DNA of 64,000 bases from Panagrolaimus kolymaensis (GCA_028622995.1 JAJQJQ010000002.1:10540001-10604000); one strand, 5' to 3'; shown: positions 23,386-35,570, counted from the stretch's first letter. Notes: generated by a model not told the origin, from the letters alone. Numbers and translations are program-made.

Positions 23386-23392
23386 TATAAAA
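23386..23392 (+). promoter_or_regulatory. TATA-like element upstream of 5S copy 2
   Basis: TATAAAA at -30 to -24, the same spacing as for copy 1, within the conserved stretch GTTTCTATAAAAGCAA. Confidence 0.6.
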
Positions 23393-23415
23393 GCAAGAGA
23401 AAACGAGAATCATTC

Positions 23416-23534
23416 GCTTGGGGTCATACCGCAGTGAAAGCACGCCATCCCGTCCGATCTGGCAAGTTAAGCACTGCTGGGCTCGATTAGTACTTGGATG
23501 GGAGACCTCCTGGGAATCTCGAGTGCTCCAAGCT
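23416..23534 (+). rRNA. rrn5: 5S ribosomal RNA, copy 2
   Basis: 119 nt, one substitution from copy 1. The conserved internal promoter blocks and closing helix are intact, with a T-run after the 3' end. The ORF that runs antisense here is not a gene. Confidence 0.98.
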
Positions 23535-23858
23535 TTTTTCATTTTTATTTTTTTTGGAAAAATTTCTTAAAAAAAAGAAGAGGCAAGAGAATTAACATTT
23601 TTTAATATAAATAAAAATTGTAAAAAATAGTTATGAAATAGTTTTTTAGAACATATTTTTAATTCGAAGTTTAATCAATCATGATTGATGAAGAATTGGT
23701 AAAAAAATGTTTATAAGCAAAAAAAAAAGATAAAGTTTATTCCTAAAGCAAAAAAAACGTGAAAAATTCATAAAATACAAAAATTAAATGGAACTAATAA
23801 TAATAAAATGGCTTAATGGGCAAAAAAAAACAAAAGGCATAAATATAAATAATAATTA

Positions 23859-25274
23859 TTAATATAAACGAACTAAATTCAAAAATACAAATTCGCTAAA
23901 AACCAAACTGAAAAGAAAAAATTTATCCATAAAACTCAAATGTTTTCGAAGGTTAAAAATCACTGCAAAGTTGATTGAAAAAAGGATTAAATTAACAGCG
24001 ACGATGATTTGATTTTTTAATAGTTTTAATTTTTTGCATGTTTCAAATTCATTTAAATTTTTTGTTGCATTATTTAATTTTTCATCCAAAATTAAAGTTG
24101 AGTTACAAAAAGGATTTTCTGCCATAATTTCTTGAGTTATATTAATTTCCTAAAAAAAAAATACAAATTTTTTTTGTTTGTTAATTCTTTTATTAAAAAA
24201 AACTTACTGTTTGATAGCGATTTATAACCTTTTGAATGTTTGTTGTTTTATAAATATTAAAATCAATAATTATTCCATTTGATGGAATAGAATTTTGAAG
24301 ATTTCGTCCACAAGCAGGAAAAAGACCAACATTTATATTTCCTTCAGGAAAAATAATTAAACACATAATTGTTAATTCCATGAAAAATATAAGCAAAGGA
24401 ATAATTGTTCCATAAATCTTTCGTTTTGTTCGGCATATAGCCGCTGGATTTTTAAGATATAAAAGATAAGTGGCATAAAAGCAATTTTTTGACTGAAAAA
24501 AATTAACTTAAATAGTTTTAAATTTTTATACTAAAGATTTTTTTTTAAATATTTTACCTTGATTTTAGGAACTTTTCTCCATCGTAAAGCTTCGTTAATA
24601 ACCATTTCTTGTGATGTGAAAGTTCCATAAAAATCATCCAAAAAAATATTCCAGAAACCAAAAAACCAGAGAAAAATGTAAAATTTAAAAAGAAATTTTG
24701 ATAAGATTTTTGAAAGAAATACTCTTCACTCAAATTTGTTTTCATATTCTTGATTTCCGTGGTTACAGTTTCATTGATTTTGCAAAAACTACCACCGCCG
24801 ATGATTGCCTCTATTTCATTAAAGGTTTTGAGAGTCTAGAAAAAAAATAAAAATGAAGCAATAGCTTTGTCTTTTTTTCAGAGAGACTTACTACTTCATT
24901 AATTTCCCATTTATTTTCAAGTTGATCAAACTTATCACGAGATAAAATTTGTTGTTGTGAGTTTGTGAAATTCTCATAATAATATTTATAAAAAAAATTC
25001 CCATGAAATAGCAAAAAAATAATACCAATTCCAATAATAAAATGCTTGAATCGTGATAACCGAAATTTCTGAAGAAAAAAAAATGAAAAAAATTTGAATA
25101 ATAAAATCGAAAGTAAAAAAAGTATGTATGTATTACCTTTGTTTTAGGTTTCTCCAAATTTAAGTTAACATTTTTGGTTGTTGGAAGAATGGGATTAGAA
25201 TGCTCAAAATCCAACTCAAAAACTTGTTTTTTAATTAAATTTTCACTTACAAATGTGAAAACTTTTTGAACCAT
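23859..25274 (-). CDS. Multi-pass membrane protein with a frame break in exon 3
   Basis: Exons are 25137-25274, 24892-25068, 24558-24835, 24208-24492 and 23859-24149. Four of five are phase-consistent; exon 3 is 278 nt and one base short of what both neighbours require. The break lies around a run of seven A (24640-24646 on the plus strand). Hydrophobic segments: FIIGIGIIFLLFHG, FFSGFLVSGIF, IIPLLIFFMELTIMCLIIF and, near the C terminus, IIVAVNLILFSINFAVIF. N-glycosylation-like sites (NFT, NET, NIT) and cysteines lie in the predicted outer loops. I do not recognise the family. The shift is either an assembly or sequencing indel or early decay. Confidence 0.6.
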
Positions 25275-25974
25275 TTTTTATGAATAAATGCCGAGATTGG
25301 ATGGAAAGAAACAAAAAAGTGCACACAAAAAAACCAATAAACAAAAATAAAATTAATTTTTGACGCCAATTTTTTTGGCCAAATCAAAGATCGAAAAACA
25401 TCCAAAAAACCCAAATGTCCTAAGTTTGTCCAATTTGCGCCACGACAAAAAAAGAGGTTGTGCTTGTTGAATGCCGCTTTTTTTTTACGAAGATCATTGT
25501 CAGCTGCAGCTGCTGTTGTCCTTCCTACTTCATTGCGTCGAGGATTTTTTTGGTTCTGGCATTATTGGACTCATTTTTTTTTTGAAAATAATAATCTCTT
25601 TTGAGCGCCGAAAAAAATCGTTAAACTAATAAGAATGCAAAAAAAAAGAAGGAAAAAGTAAATCCGATTTTTGCCGATATCACATTGTTTGTTCGATGTT
25701 GTTTTTCTTCTACAACCCTCAATATCATTGAGAGTATTTTTTCGATACAGATTTTCTTTCAACGAGCATAAATCTCTTGTCTTTTACAATTTGCACTCTT
25801 AATAAAACTTTTATAATAAAGAAAGTCATAGAAAATTAATAAAAAATTTGGATAATAAATTTTAAAATTTTTTTCAAAGTAAATCGAAAAGATTACATGG
25901 ATGGACTCGAAAGCGTCACCGTTTCCCAAATGAACGATAGAGAATAACCCAGTTCCTTCATTTTGAGTTTTTTT
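25275..25974. other. Intergenic, nothing recognised
   Basis: AT-rich except for 25430-25560, which is less so. No exon-like structure or RNA gene seen. Confidence 0.5.
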
Positions 25975-26943
25975 TTATTTCTTCATCGAATGGCTCCAAT
26001 CTTCATAATATGATGAGTAGAAAACGTCATTACATACAAAAGTGAGACGAGCTTGTGGGTGTTTTGATAGCCACTTTCTCAATGATTTTAAAAATATTTC
26101 TCTGATTGTTGCGTTTAGTGTATTTATAAATTCTAATCCAATATATGATTCATTTTCAGTGTTTTTCTAAAAAACTTTATTCTTTCATTTTGGTTTGTAT
26201 TTTTTTTTAATGTGACTTACATCCAAAAATAAACAGAAAGCTTCAATATTAAAATTTTCTGGAATTTGAACTAAATGAAATTTTTTGAGTTTGCAAATGC
26301 GCTGTAAGTTGGCCATTTTTTGAGCTGCTTCAGAGGTATAGTGGACATTAAAATGTTTTCCTCCGATGGATGAACTAAAAAAACCAAAAAAGTAATTATT
26401 TTCTTTAGAATTTTTATTTTAAAAATCTTACATTTTAAATTTACGAACTTTTGGAACTTTTTGTAAAATATTTTCAACTGGAACTAAATTTCCATTTTGA
26501 TCGATGATTTCAACAACTTCAAGACGCAAATATTCAATATTTCCTGATGAAGTTAAAAAATTATATTCATTATATGTCATTGTAATGAGGCAAAGATCTA
26601 ATTTTTTCACATTGGCCGAATAAACATTTGAAATCATTTGGAAATTTACTTTTGTTAAAGAATCATTTCCATGAATAAAAATATAAATAGGAGCAAAATA
26701 AATATTACGAAATGGTGGCCTAATTTTAATTTCTTTCATCCATAAACATAATTTAAGAAATTCTGGAGAAGCATAACTTAATGTACTCAAACCAATAGTT
26801 TTATATTTAAAATAAAAATATTTGCAAGTTTTAAGTAATTTAGTTAAAACCCTTACATTTTGTAAAACAAAATAATGAAGAATAGTCGAAGGAATGGAGA
26901 AATGTTGAATCCTTGAATTTTGAAATGTTAAAGGAAGCAACAT
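25975..26943 (-). CDS. F-box-like nematode family protein (copy 2)
   Basis: Exons are 26432-26943, 26221-26374 and 25975-26166 (858 nt, 285 residues), with all phases closing. Residues about 13-48 (FSIPSTILHYFV...LLKTCKYFYFKYK) match the same region of the gene at 11959-12784. A leucine-rich stretch (KKLDLCLITM, IEYLRLEVVEIID) follows and may form LRR-like strands. The third exon ends in KHPQARLTFVCNDVFYSSYYEDW, a common way for such families to end. Substrate-adaptor function is inferred only from the F-box-like region. Confidence 0.65.
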
Positions 26944-29900
26944 CTTTTGGGGAAAAATAATAAACAGAAGAAAAAAAATTATATGCCAAGAAAAAATTAT
27001 GAAGTAAATTCAAGGAACCACAAACTTTGAGAAAGGAAAAAAAGTGAGCAATTTGGTTTTCCAAAAATAAGAATAATATTTTGGCGCCTTTTTTTTAGAT
27101 AGGTCAATTTGCTAAAGTTTATTATTCAAAAATCGAGAGAAGATGTATGTATGTGCATGCATACGAGAAAAGGAGGAGAAAAAACACCAACAAAACAATT
27201 TCTTTGCTCCTTTTTTTCGTTGACATTTCTTTCTTTTCTTTTTTTTGAATATTTGAGTTTTATCTTCTTTTTTTTTATGTAAAAGTTTTACTTTTTTCAT
27301 ATTTTGGCAAAGAATTAAATATTAATTTCTGCCATTTGCATTCTTGGTGTTCCAGTAAAATTTGCATTTGCCATCATTTGCCATTGCCTCCGTGTTTTAT
27401 GTGCAACACGAAATTCACGAAAACTCATCAATTGATGTTAATTAAAGAAACATTTTATTTATAAATTTCATTAATTATATAAAAAAAAGAAAAATTATTG
27501 AGGAGCCTTTAACAAATCACATATAAGCGTACATTTTTGCCGCCTTTTTTCCACAATGCAAACTGCCCAATAAATGAGCATAGAAAGAGGGCATTTTTGA
27601 AAACAAAAAAAAATTTTCTTGCCGAAATCAATTTTATTAATTCATTCATTCATTTTTCTGTTGGTTGCATCGATTTGATGATCTCTCCTCTTTGAAATTT
27701 GTATCGGGTTTTTGCTTACAAAGCATTTATTTTGAAATCAAACGAGTACAAGCTATATTCTATGGTACGAAAACAAGATCTTTTAGCCTTGTAATATGAA
27801 TTTTTTTTGTTCATATTGTGTGCGTCGATTTTAACAAGAAAAAGAGATAAAACAATAACAATAAAACTTCTTTGCTTATTTTTTCGTTAACTTTTCTTTC
27901 TTTTCTTTTTTTTGAATATTTGAATTTTATCTTCCATTAAAATAAACTTTTTTGTTTCATAACATTTTTCTTGTACAAACGTTTTAGAATATTTAATTTT
28001 TGTCAACAAAAAGTAATTTAATAATCACATTCAAGTGTAACATTTATTTGAAAATCGACCAAATAAATTTTTTATTGTTTTATTTACTTGTTCGTTAGAG
28101 AGTTTATAATTAAAAAGTTATTAATTTTTATCATGGATCAATTCTATTAATATTTTACGATTATTTAATTGTTGACATAATTTTTTTGTTATCCTTTCTG
28201 TATATTTACTGATTAAGAAAATTTTAAGAAATTTAAATTTGATTTAGAAGCTACAAAAAAATTAAATATTTAAAAAAAAAAACAAAAAAAATTAATAAAA
28301 AAAATTCAAAATAATATTTAGAATAAGAATACAAAAACAAAAATATAGGAAAAAATTTAAAAAATTTTCAACTCTTCCTTTTTTCCGTCCTTTTGCTTTT
28401 TTTTCTTGTTATCAATTTCTTGAAAAAATCTTATTATAATTTTAAATATGTGTGTGCTTGAAAAAAAACTAGCTGCCTTTTTGTCAGAAAAAAAAGAAGA
28501 AAAGAAACTTAGACATTCGATTTAAAGCTTACTCTGATAACGATTCCATCCTTTCTTTATATGGAAAAAACAACAAAATTAATCGATAAAAGCCAAGACC
28601 GGCAATTCGATATTTAAAAACGCATTAAAGTAAAAAAAAAGAAGCTGTTTCCTCTTAATTAAAAAACATAGAAAGAATGCACCCCCACATTTTTCACTTT
28701 GTGTTGGTTCGCCGATAAAAAAAGCAACAACAACATGTTTATTTACTTTCAATAAATGCAAACAAAAAATAAACGTGCGAGTGCCTCCTATCAAATTGGT
28801 TTTTTTTTATCTTTTCTCCAAGCAACTCCACTTATTGATTTGTTGCTGCAATAAATATATTTTTTCCAACAAATTTTTTTTGAATATTTTATTTTTATTA
28901 TTTTTTCTTTATTTTTTACTTATATTTATACTTATAAAACAAATATTAATAAAATAATTTATGTATAAAATATTAAAAAATAATTTTTTAACCTTCTTTT
29001 CATCCAAATATAATAAATCAAATTTAAAGAGCTTCATTGTTTTAATGGAGGATTTCTACATTACCAAGAAATAATATAAAAAAATGAATGTGTGTACACG
29101 GATATATAATCAAAAATCAATAATAAAAAAAGAAATTTGATGCTATTAATAATTTACAGGACATCCTTTTACAAAGCTAAAAAAAATTTATTGTCGACTT
29201 TTCACATTTATTGTTGTTTAATAAATTTCTTATTTCAATATTTTATTGAAAAGGAGGGCAATCTCAAATCCTTTTTTAGTTTCCCTTTAAATTTGATTAA
29301 TGGGAATTCGATTTGTTGCTTATAAATTTTTGCAATAATACCGAGAAAATTGTTAATTTCAAAAAAAAAATTCTTATAATTAGACAAATCATTTACAAAC
29401 AAAAAAGTGTTTTCTAATAAACTTTTTTGGAAAATTTAGTTAAACGAATAAAAAAAATATTGATTAAAATATTCAAAAGAAAAAACGATAATAAAATGTT
29501 AAAAGAATTTTTTTGTTGATATTGAAAAACTATTGTTTCACGCTTTTTTGGTGCTATTTTTTTTTTCTTTAAATGCGTGATTAATATTTTTTTCTTGGTG
29601 TATCTTTGAATGCTCCAAAAATTTGTTCATAAGTTATTCATTTCTATTTTTTTTTCTCCATGGTTGATTGGAGGCAACGTTAATATGAATCACTTTATTT
29701 TTTTGCAAGCAAAATAGTTTTTATGAAACAAAAAAAAAATAATAGAAAAAGAAATTGACTTGAATCAGAATTTTTTTATACTCTTAGATTGGTTTTTAAA
29801 TATTTGAATAAATATTTTGTATTTTTTATATTAGAAACTGCTTTTAAAGGCATATAAAAACTTGTCAAAATGTGTCGAATCTAAAGTTTTCTGAAAATTA

Positions 29901-30633
29901 ATTTTTCGCTGCTGAATCAAAAATATTTGCTTTATCATCGCTTTAAGTTTTTAATGTTTGGTTAAAAGGATAAAAAAATTAATTACAAATATTGGATATC
30001 GTAAACAAAATGATCTCTAAACGTGATTAAAAAAATTATAGCACAAGCAATAGAAGTTGAGAAAAAAATACATAAAAAACCTTTATTTTTGAATGCTTGA
30101 AAAAAATCACGAAAAAGTTTATAATACATACAATTAATTTTTTACAAACCTTTTCGCTCGTTTTTTTTTTTTTTTTGCAAATGGGCTCGTGATCCTTGAC
30201 CAGAAAGAAAAAATTCTACAAAGTTTTTTTTACAAAAAAAATTATTTGATATTTGTATTTAAAAAGTTTCTACTCTTAGCACGAAAATTTTTTTCGCTTG
30301 CTTTTTTTTCGTCTCTTTCGTTTTCGTTCCTAATTTTTTTGCTGTTGTTTGACTTTATTTTACTTCGCTTTCAAATTTGAGACTTCACTGATCGAGTTTA
30401 ATATTGTGACGTATTACTTTTTATTGTAGCTTAAAAAATATTTATGTATTTATTATTTATCTTTGCTTAATCGTAATATTGCTACTTCAAACATACAAAT
30501 GTTGTCGTGGGAATCACAATATCGCGTTTTTTTATGTTTTCATAGCTCATTTTTTGTCCGCTTGTTAAAAGTTAGACTATTTCGTAATTTTATTAATTTT
30601 TTAGCTGAACTTTCTCATCAAACTCATTTCAAC
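26944..30633. other. Gene-poor AT-rich region
   Basis: About 3.7 kb. Contains a diverged direct repeat pair at about 27190-27290 and 27860-27950, both ending CTTTCTTTTCTTTTTTTTGA plus ATATTTGA.TTTTATCTT, and R1 copy 3 at 29480-29740. No coding exon was supported. Confidence 0.5.
29480..29740. repeat. Dispersed AT-rich repeat R1, copy 3
   Basis: Shows AAAATATTCAAAAGAAAAAA, the CGCTTTTTTG block, GCGTGATTAATATTTTTTTC and GTTCATAAGTTATTCAT in the same order as the serpin-intron copy. Confidence 0.5.
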
Positions 30634-31379
30634 ATGGTTTCTGATCGCAATCAACCATCATCAATCAATTCAAAGGAAGAAGAACATGTTCCATATAAAC
30701 ACCTTTTCATGACTGCAGACAAGCTCCTTCTTGATCCAAAATTCAAGCTCAGCCAACATTGCTTAAATGCATATATTATTGTTCCTGATGAGATGATCAA
30801 ATTAGCTTCTCAAACCAGTGTCTTTCCTGTAAGAAGAAGTGTTCAAGATGTGCTTACAAAGGTAAATTAATACTCTTTTTTAAAGTAACTAATTTCGTTC
30901 CATTTCAGTATCGCCAAGAAGTGAGTCATGGTCGACGACGTCCATATTCTTTCTGCAAACGTGATCACATGGTTTCATTGATCGATGCTTTTGAAGAACA
31001 ATGCAAGGAATCGTTGCAATTTTATTTGTTGCCTTGTGAAATGGAAAAATACTTTATTATTCTCAATTCCAAGCGCCGAAATCGACGTCTTTCAAAAGCT
31101 GTAATGAACGATCATGAAAATCTTATCAAGTTCAAATTAAAAACTGCAAAGGTTTCTAAAACTCCTGTTCAATCCTTATTGAAATCATCCATCATCAATG
31201 TTGCAATACCTATGAATGACAGTTTTGATCAAATTGCTTTGATTCGCTTTATCTACAGTTTCATGCATATAATACATAATAATCTTGCAATCTATCAATT
31301 TTATCGTCCGCTCTTCAATGATCTTCTCAAATATATGAAAGATACACTTCCTAATCAGCTTTATGAAAGTAAAAAGTAA
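30634..31379 (+). CDS. MRG-domain (MORF4-related) protein without chromodomain
   Basis: Exons are 30634-30861 and 30909-31379 (699 nt, 232 residues). The ATG at 30634 was chosen because a TTTTTTAG acceptor ends at 30603, leaving a short trans-spliced leader. MRG-domain pattern in order: IVPDEMIKLASQ (family IPDELKPWL), FPVRRSVQDVLTKYRQE (LPAKKNVDSILEDY), an AFEEQCKESLQFYLL-type helix, then FIYSFMHIIHNNL and PLFNDLLKYMKDTL (family LLNYLHDFLKYL). Family knowledge: MRG proteins (MRG-1 in C. elegans, MRG15/Eaf3) bind chromatin-modifying complexes. The N-terminal chromodomain is absent, and a basic insert (SKRRNRRLSKAV) is present. A derived or meiosis-type chromatin adaptor is plausible but unproven. 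Confidence 0.65.
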
Positions 31380-31612
31380 TGCTTTATTAATGTTTTACAT
31401 TTTTTTGATTGTTTTTGTTTTTGTTTTGAATGTTTTTTGATATAAATCTCTTTATTCGTAAATGTTTTGTTAACTTTAGAAAGTGAAAAAAATGCGCCGC
31501 TTGACCGAGTGGCTGTTTGAATTTTGTTTTCTTGTAGAAACTTTCGAACTTGGGGGATATTCATCGGGTATGGTGCTTTAGGAGGTATTGTGAGAATTCT
31601 TCCGTAGCCCAT
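31361..31612 (-). CDS. Possible short protein or exon, unknown
   Basis: The first 55 codons (MGYGRILTIPPKAPYPMNIP, then QVRKFLQENKIQTATRSSGA) look protein-coding and continue upstream in frame as TPAQQQPPHIID. The C-terminal part is low complexity, and the ORF overlaps the end of the MRG gene by 19 bp. No clear acceptor was found. It may be a terminal exon of an unresolved gene or a remnant. Confidence 0.25.
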   Translation of the reverse strand: MGYGRILTIPPKAPYPMNIPQVRKFLQENKIQTATRSSGAFFSLSKVNKTFTNKEIYIKKHSKQKQKQSKKCKTLIKHYFLLS

Positions 31613-33369
31613 ATCAATAATATGAGGTGGTTGTTGTTGTGCAGGTGTTGAGATAAAAATAAATTAATATTTATTTTTTGTTTCTTATTTTTTTCTTTAA
31701 ATGTCTTACCTTTCCTGAATTTGTTGTAAACCAACACTGTATTTACAAAAATTAAAAAAAGTAACTAATAAATATTCAAAAAAGTATCAATCATTATTAT
31801 TTATTCTCACAAAATGCAAAAACACTTTGCTTTGGTCAAGAATGAAAACGGAAAAAATATGGTCAGAAAAAAAACTATTGTCACTACCAACCTCCGCGTG
31901 CCGCATGCATACATTAAAAATGTATGGTTTGCGGCGCCTTCCATGCGCAAGCGAATCTTTGGTCTTTGTAGAAAAAAAGGTATGGTCAGTAAAAGAGAGA
32001 CTCGTGTATCCTTTTACCTGTCACTTTGAACCATGCATGTTACATCATTTTTGTCCTTTTTCAGTCTTTGTGAAAAAAAGATGGTAATTGTTTTGCCGCA
32101 ATAGACAAAATCATGTTTCTTTTTTTTCGTTGACTCTTTTTTTTGTCGCCTTGACATGACGGTGGAATGTATCGTTTCCTTTTTTTGGTAATAATTGGTT
32201 ACATTCTTATGCAATCGTCGTGTGCTCTTTTTATATAAACATCGTTTCCTTTTTTATGTAAGCATCGCATCGGCTGCTTTTTTATGCAAATTTCTTTGGT
32301 TGAAAAGAGAGAGAGAAAGAGAAAGGAATGAACAAAGGGAAGTGTTTTATTTTAATCGATTGAGTTTAATTCAATTTGTGAAAACTGAAGGTCTTATGTA
32401 CTACTTGCGTTAGGAATGAAACTTTTGTTTGAATTTTATGAAAATGATGAAGCGATAATTTATAGGTGGAATGGGCTTTAAATAATTTGGGATCCTTTGA
32501 TACGGTTTTATAGGTTCCAATTGATATTGTTTTTAAAAAAACATTGGCAAGTGAAACACAAACAATGGATTTTGCTTGGGACCATTTTTGTATTAACTTT
32601 GATAACTTTAAAGAAGTAAATTTGATTCTTTTTTTAAACATAATCTTTTGATTTTTTTAAGAACGTTGATGTATGTTTTTAAAACTTTATAATCTAACAG
32701 ATAACAATGAATAACACTTTTTCTCATTCCTTTTTAGATAAAATATTTCTTCATGGCAAATCATAATTTAATAATGATAAAATGAAATTAAATTAACATT
32801 GTAAAAAATTATAAATTAACGCATAAACAAGTTCAAAAATAAAAGTTTGGTTTCAAAGAATGCCTGTCATTTAAGTATCATGTTATCTCATTTTGGATTT
32901 TTTCCAGTTTTCTAATACAATTTATTTGATTTCGTTTGCTTTAAAATTTGTTATCAAGGCTTATAATGTTTTTTTCCATATTTGCTATTAAACAAAATTA
33001 AATCCAATTCTGATTCATTTAAAACTGTCTTTGTTGCTGATAGCGGCCATTAAGCAGACAAATAAGCGCGAAAAAAAGTAATAGAAAAATTAGTAAAGCT
33101 ATGAGACGATCCTATGAGGCCAGGATAGGCATTTTATGTAAGCTTTGAATGAATGCTTGTTTCACAAAAATGCAAAAACAAATAATTAAAATATTAAAAA
33201 CAAAAAACATTTACATTTTTTTTTCTTTTGAGGCAAAAAAGCAATCAATAAAAATGTTGGCGGTCTACTGGGGAAAAAAAGACTTACATAAAATTTGCTA
33301 AACAACAACTGACTCTAGCAAATAAGCGTGCGGATCGGTTAAAAAGCTATAGATCGAGCATCTCTGTGG
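31613..33369. other. Intergenic, AT-rich
   Basis: Several T-rich ORFs without coding character, and repeated AAATATGGTCAGAAA / AGGTATGGTCAGTAAA and TTTTTTATG.AAGCATCG motifs near 31850-32290. No RNA gene recognised. Confidence 0.4.
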
Positions 33370-33370
33370 C

Positions 33371-33490
33371 CTACCCACATTGATTACCTTCGTTTTTTCC
33401 CACAAACATTTTTTTTTTAAATTTTTTTCTTTCATTTTTTTTTTTGAATTTTTTTTTTTCATTTTTTTTTTGAATATTTTAAATATTTTT
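33371..33490. repeat. T-rich dispersed module R2, copy upstream of a short ORF
   Basis: CCCACATTGATTACC, long T-runs, then TTTTTTTTGAATATTTTA; 20 bp later the ATG of the 33510 ORF follows. Confidence 0.4.
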
Positions 33491-33509
33491 TTGTTTTTTT
33501 GACGGTTGT

Positions 33510-33689
33510 ATGTTAAACAGCATAACCAGAGAAATCATAGTGGATGACCAACAAAAAAGCATCATCAATGTTTCGGATCAAATCAACAGAAATATGAGCG
33601 AACAATTCGATGGCATTCAAACGAGCCTCAATCGACTAATCGGTTCCTTGCAAAATATGCAAGAAAGGATCGAGAATATTAGAAAATAA
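33510..33689 (+). CDS. Short coiled-coil ORF, probably a gene remnant
   Basis: 59 codons with strong coding character in an otherwise very T-rich desert. It starts MLNSITREII, and SEQFDGIQTSLNRLIGSL plus the following NMQERIENIRK show coiled-coil heptads. Immediately after the stop, another frame continues with REKARESKNSKL and KLLESKELKEKVEK to about 33783, suggesting a frameshifted longer coiled-coil protein. No family recognised. Confidence 0.4.
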   Translation: MLNSITREIIVDDQQKSIINVSDQINRNMSEQFDGIQTSLNRLIGSLQNMQERIENIRK

Positions 33690-33869
33690 AGAAAAAGCTC
33701 GGGAAAGCAAGAATTCGAAATTAATAGAAATCACCAAAAAGCTATTGGAATCCAAAGAATTAAAAGAAAAGGTTGAAAAGTTTTTTTTTCACGCAAAACA
33801 CAGCTGCTCCATCTTCTCATAGTTTTTTAAATATTAGTTAAAGCCGTTGCAATCCCTGGTTTGACGAAG

Positions 33870-34090
33870 AAAAAAAGATGAAAGGACATTTGTTCTATTC
33901 TGTTTGGACCACATTGTTTTTTTTCTTCACTTTTTTTCATTCTTTCAGTCGACCTCATTTATTGATCACTTTTTTTATTTTTTTAAACCTTTTTTGTGCT
34001 CTTTTTTGTTTGAATATTTGAAAATCTTTTTTACTAAATTTTTGTTAGTAAAAATTAAATTGACTTGCATACAGAGTAAGTAACCCAACT
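33870..34090. repeat. T-rich dispersed module R2, full copy
   Basis: About 200 bp closely related to 37500-37720: shared CAGTCGA, TTATTGATCACTTTTTT, GTGCT.TTTTTTG, TTTGAATATTTGAAAATC (TTTAAAAATC in the other copy), TTTTTTACTAAATTTTTGTT and CAGAGTAA blocks. Confidence 0.6.
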
Positions 34091-34115
34091 AATTAATATT
34101 AAAGTAAAATATTTT

Positions 34116-34289
34116 ATGAGTAAGAATGAGGCACACATCAACTATGATGAAAAAAAATTCCTTTTGCCAGTTGCTTTCACTGGATTACGTGAAGGAATAA
34201 TCGGAAAAATTATCTTTATAATGAGCAACTCCATTTTCAGAGAATTCGATAAAGCAATTGGAAAAGAAAAAATAAACAGAAATTATTAG
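34116..34289 (+). pseudogene. Short ORF following an R2 module, probably a decayed gene
   Basis: 57 codons (MSKNEAHINYDEKKFLLP, then VAFTGLREGIIGKI). After the TAG, a shifted frame continues with protein-like NGHGFKLNYQFTPLYLNDVV and FDDPP-stop to about 34368. Together these look like one protein with a frameshift. Family unknown. Confidence 0.35.
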
Positions 34290-34739
34290 GAATGGCCACG
34301 GTTTCAAACTTAATTACCAATTCACCCCTTTATACTTGAACGACGTAGTGTTCGATGACCCTCCATAGGCAAAGCATGGTTTTTTTTTAAAATAAATAAT
34401 AAAAATTTAGTTTTTTGAATCAAAATTGAATGGTCTATCGATCAAAAAAAAGTTTTGTAAATAATAAAACATAATTTAAAAACATAATAGTTTTATTTTT
34501 ATTTTTTTATATTTTTTGTCGTTCTTTCTTCAAAGCAAATTTTTTTTTGATGTATTAATTTTGTTGCATAATCCAATTTAAACGCAAAAATTTCAAAAAG
34601 TGCAAAATGTGTTAAAAATGAATAAAAAAAGCAAGTCAGTCAAAAAAAAAAAATATGTTTGGTTTGAGTCCAGCTGCGACTGCTGCATTTTTTTAAAAAC
34701 ATTTCAAAAAAAATAACAAACAACAATAAAAACGCTGGC

Positions 34740-34860
34740 CCCAATGTTTGTCAGTTTCTCCTTTTTTTTCTTCTTCGTCGACCACCCTCATTGATTATTT
34801 TTTATTTATGCGTTGTGCGTTTTTCTTTTTTTTTTAATATTTAAATAATATATTTTTTTC
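34740..34860. repeat. T-rich dispersed module R2, diverged copy
   Basis: CTTCGTCGACCACCCTCATTGATTA, a T-run, a TGTGCG core and TTTTTTTTTTAATATTTAAA, in the same order as other copies. Confidence 0.4.
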
Positions 34861-35329
34861 TTTTTTTTGTTGCTACTTATTTTGTGTTATTTTCAAATTA
34901 AAAATAAATTTTTCTTAGTGGTTAAAGGTTAGAATTTTAAAAGGAAAGTTAAAACATCGAAAAAAATTATTCTTCAACCAACAAAATTTGGATTTTGATA
35001 ATCCAATAATTTTTTTGAAAGAGGATTTAGTAACATGTTCCACGCATAAAGTAAATTAAATTGCGTCGATATATTAATATACAACATCAAGAATAAAATA
35101 AAAATAAAAAAATTCTAAAACAAAAAATTGAAAAATAACTTTAAAAAATGGTATTCTTTTTGGATTTGAATGGCTGTCTACAACAATTTGTTATTACTAC
35201 TAAAAAACTTTGTAAAAAAATGAACAAACTTACTAAATTTTGAAGTAAAAATTTCATATTAAAAATTTAATTAGTTTTTTTTTCTTTTGGGAATTGAAAT
35301 AAAAAAGAGAAGGATGAGTGCAGCAAGTG

Positions 35330-35570
35330 TTGACGAAAAAAGAAAAAAAATATGGAAGGACGACGCATGCTCGCGTTTTGTTGGACAAAAGCATGCTTTT
35401 TTTGTCGTCGTACTTTTTTTAGTATTCTACTTCACTCGCTTCCTTTTATTGATTCCATTTTTTGTGGTCGCTCTTTATTTTTATTTTACTTCACTGACTT
35501 GCTTCTTTCATCGATTTCCTTTTTTTGTCGCCGGCATTTTTTTACTATTATTTTTTTGATATTAAAAAAA
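35330..35570. repeat. T-rich dispersed module R2, copy with internal duplication
   Basis: GTTTTGTTGGACAAAAGC, then two versions of TTCACT..CTTCTTT..TTGATTCC-type sequence separated by about 75 bp (near 35433 and 35490). Confidence 0.4.

Noticed and set aside
23168..23542. 124-codon minus-strand ORF
   Set aside because: It is antisense to the 5S rRNA gene and its T-rich promoter; the amino acid sequence simply reads through the rRNA.
30463..30633. Upstream in-frame Met of the MRG gene
   Set aside because: The extension is Phe/Leu-rich, and a TTTTTTAG acceptor at 30603 lies inside it, so the ATG at 30634 fits better.
33020..33130. Possible snoRNA or tRNA near ATGAGACGATCCTATGAGGCC
   Set aside because: A short stem is visible, but no box C/D, box H/ACA or tRNA B-box pattern could be fitted.
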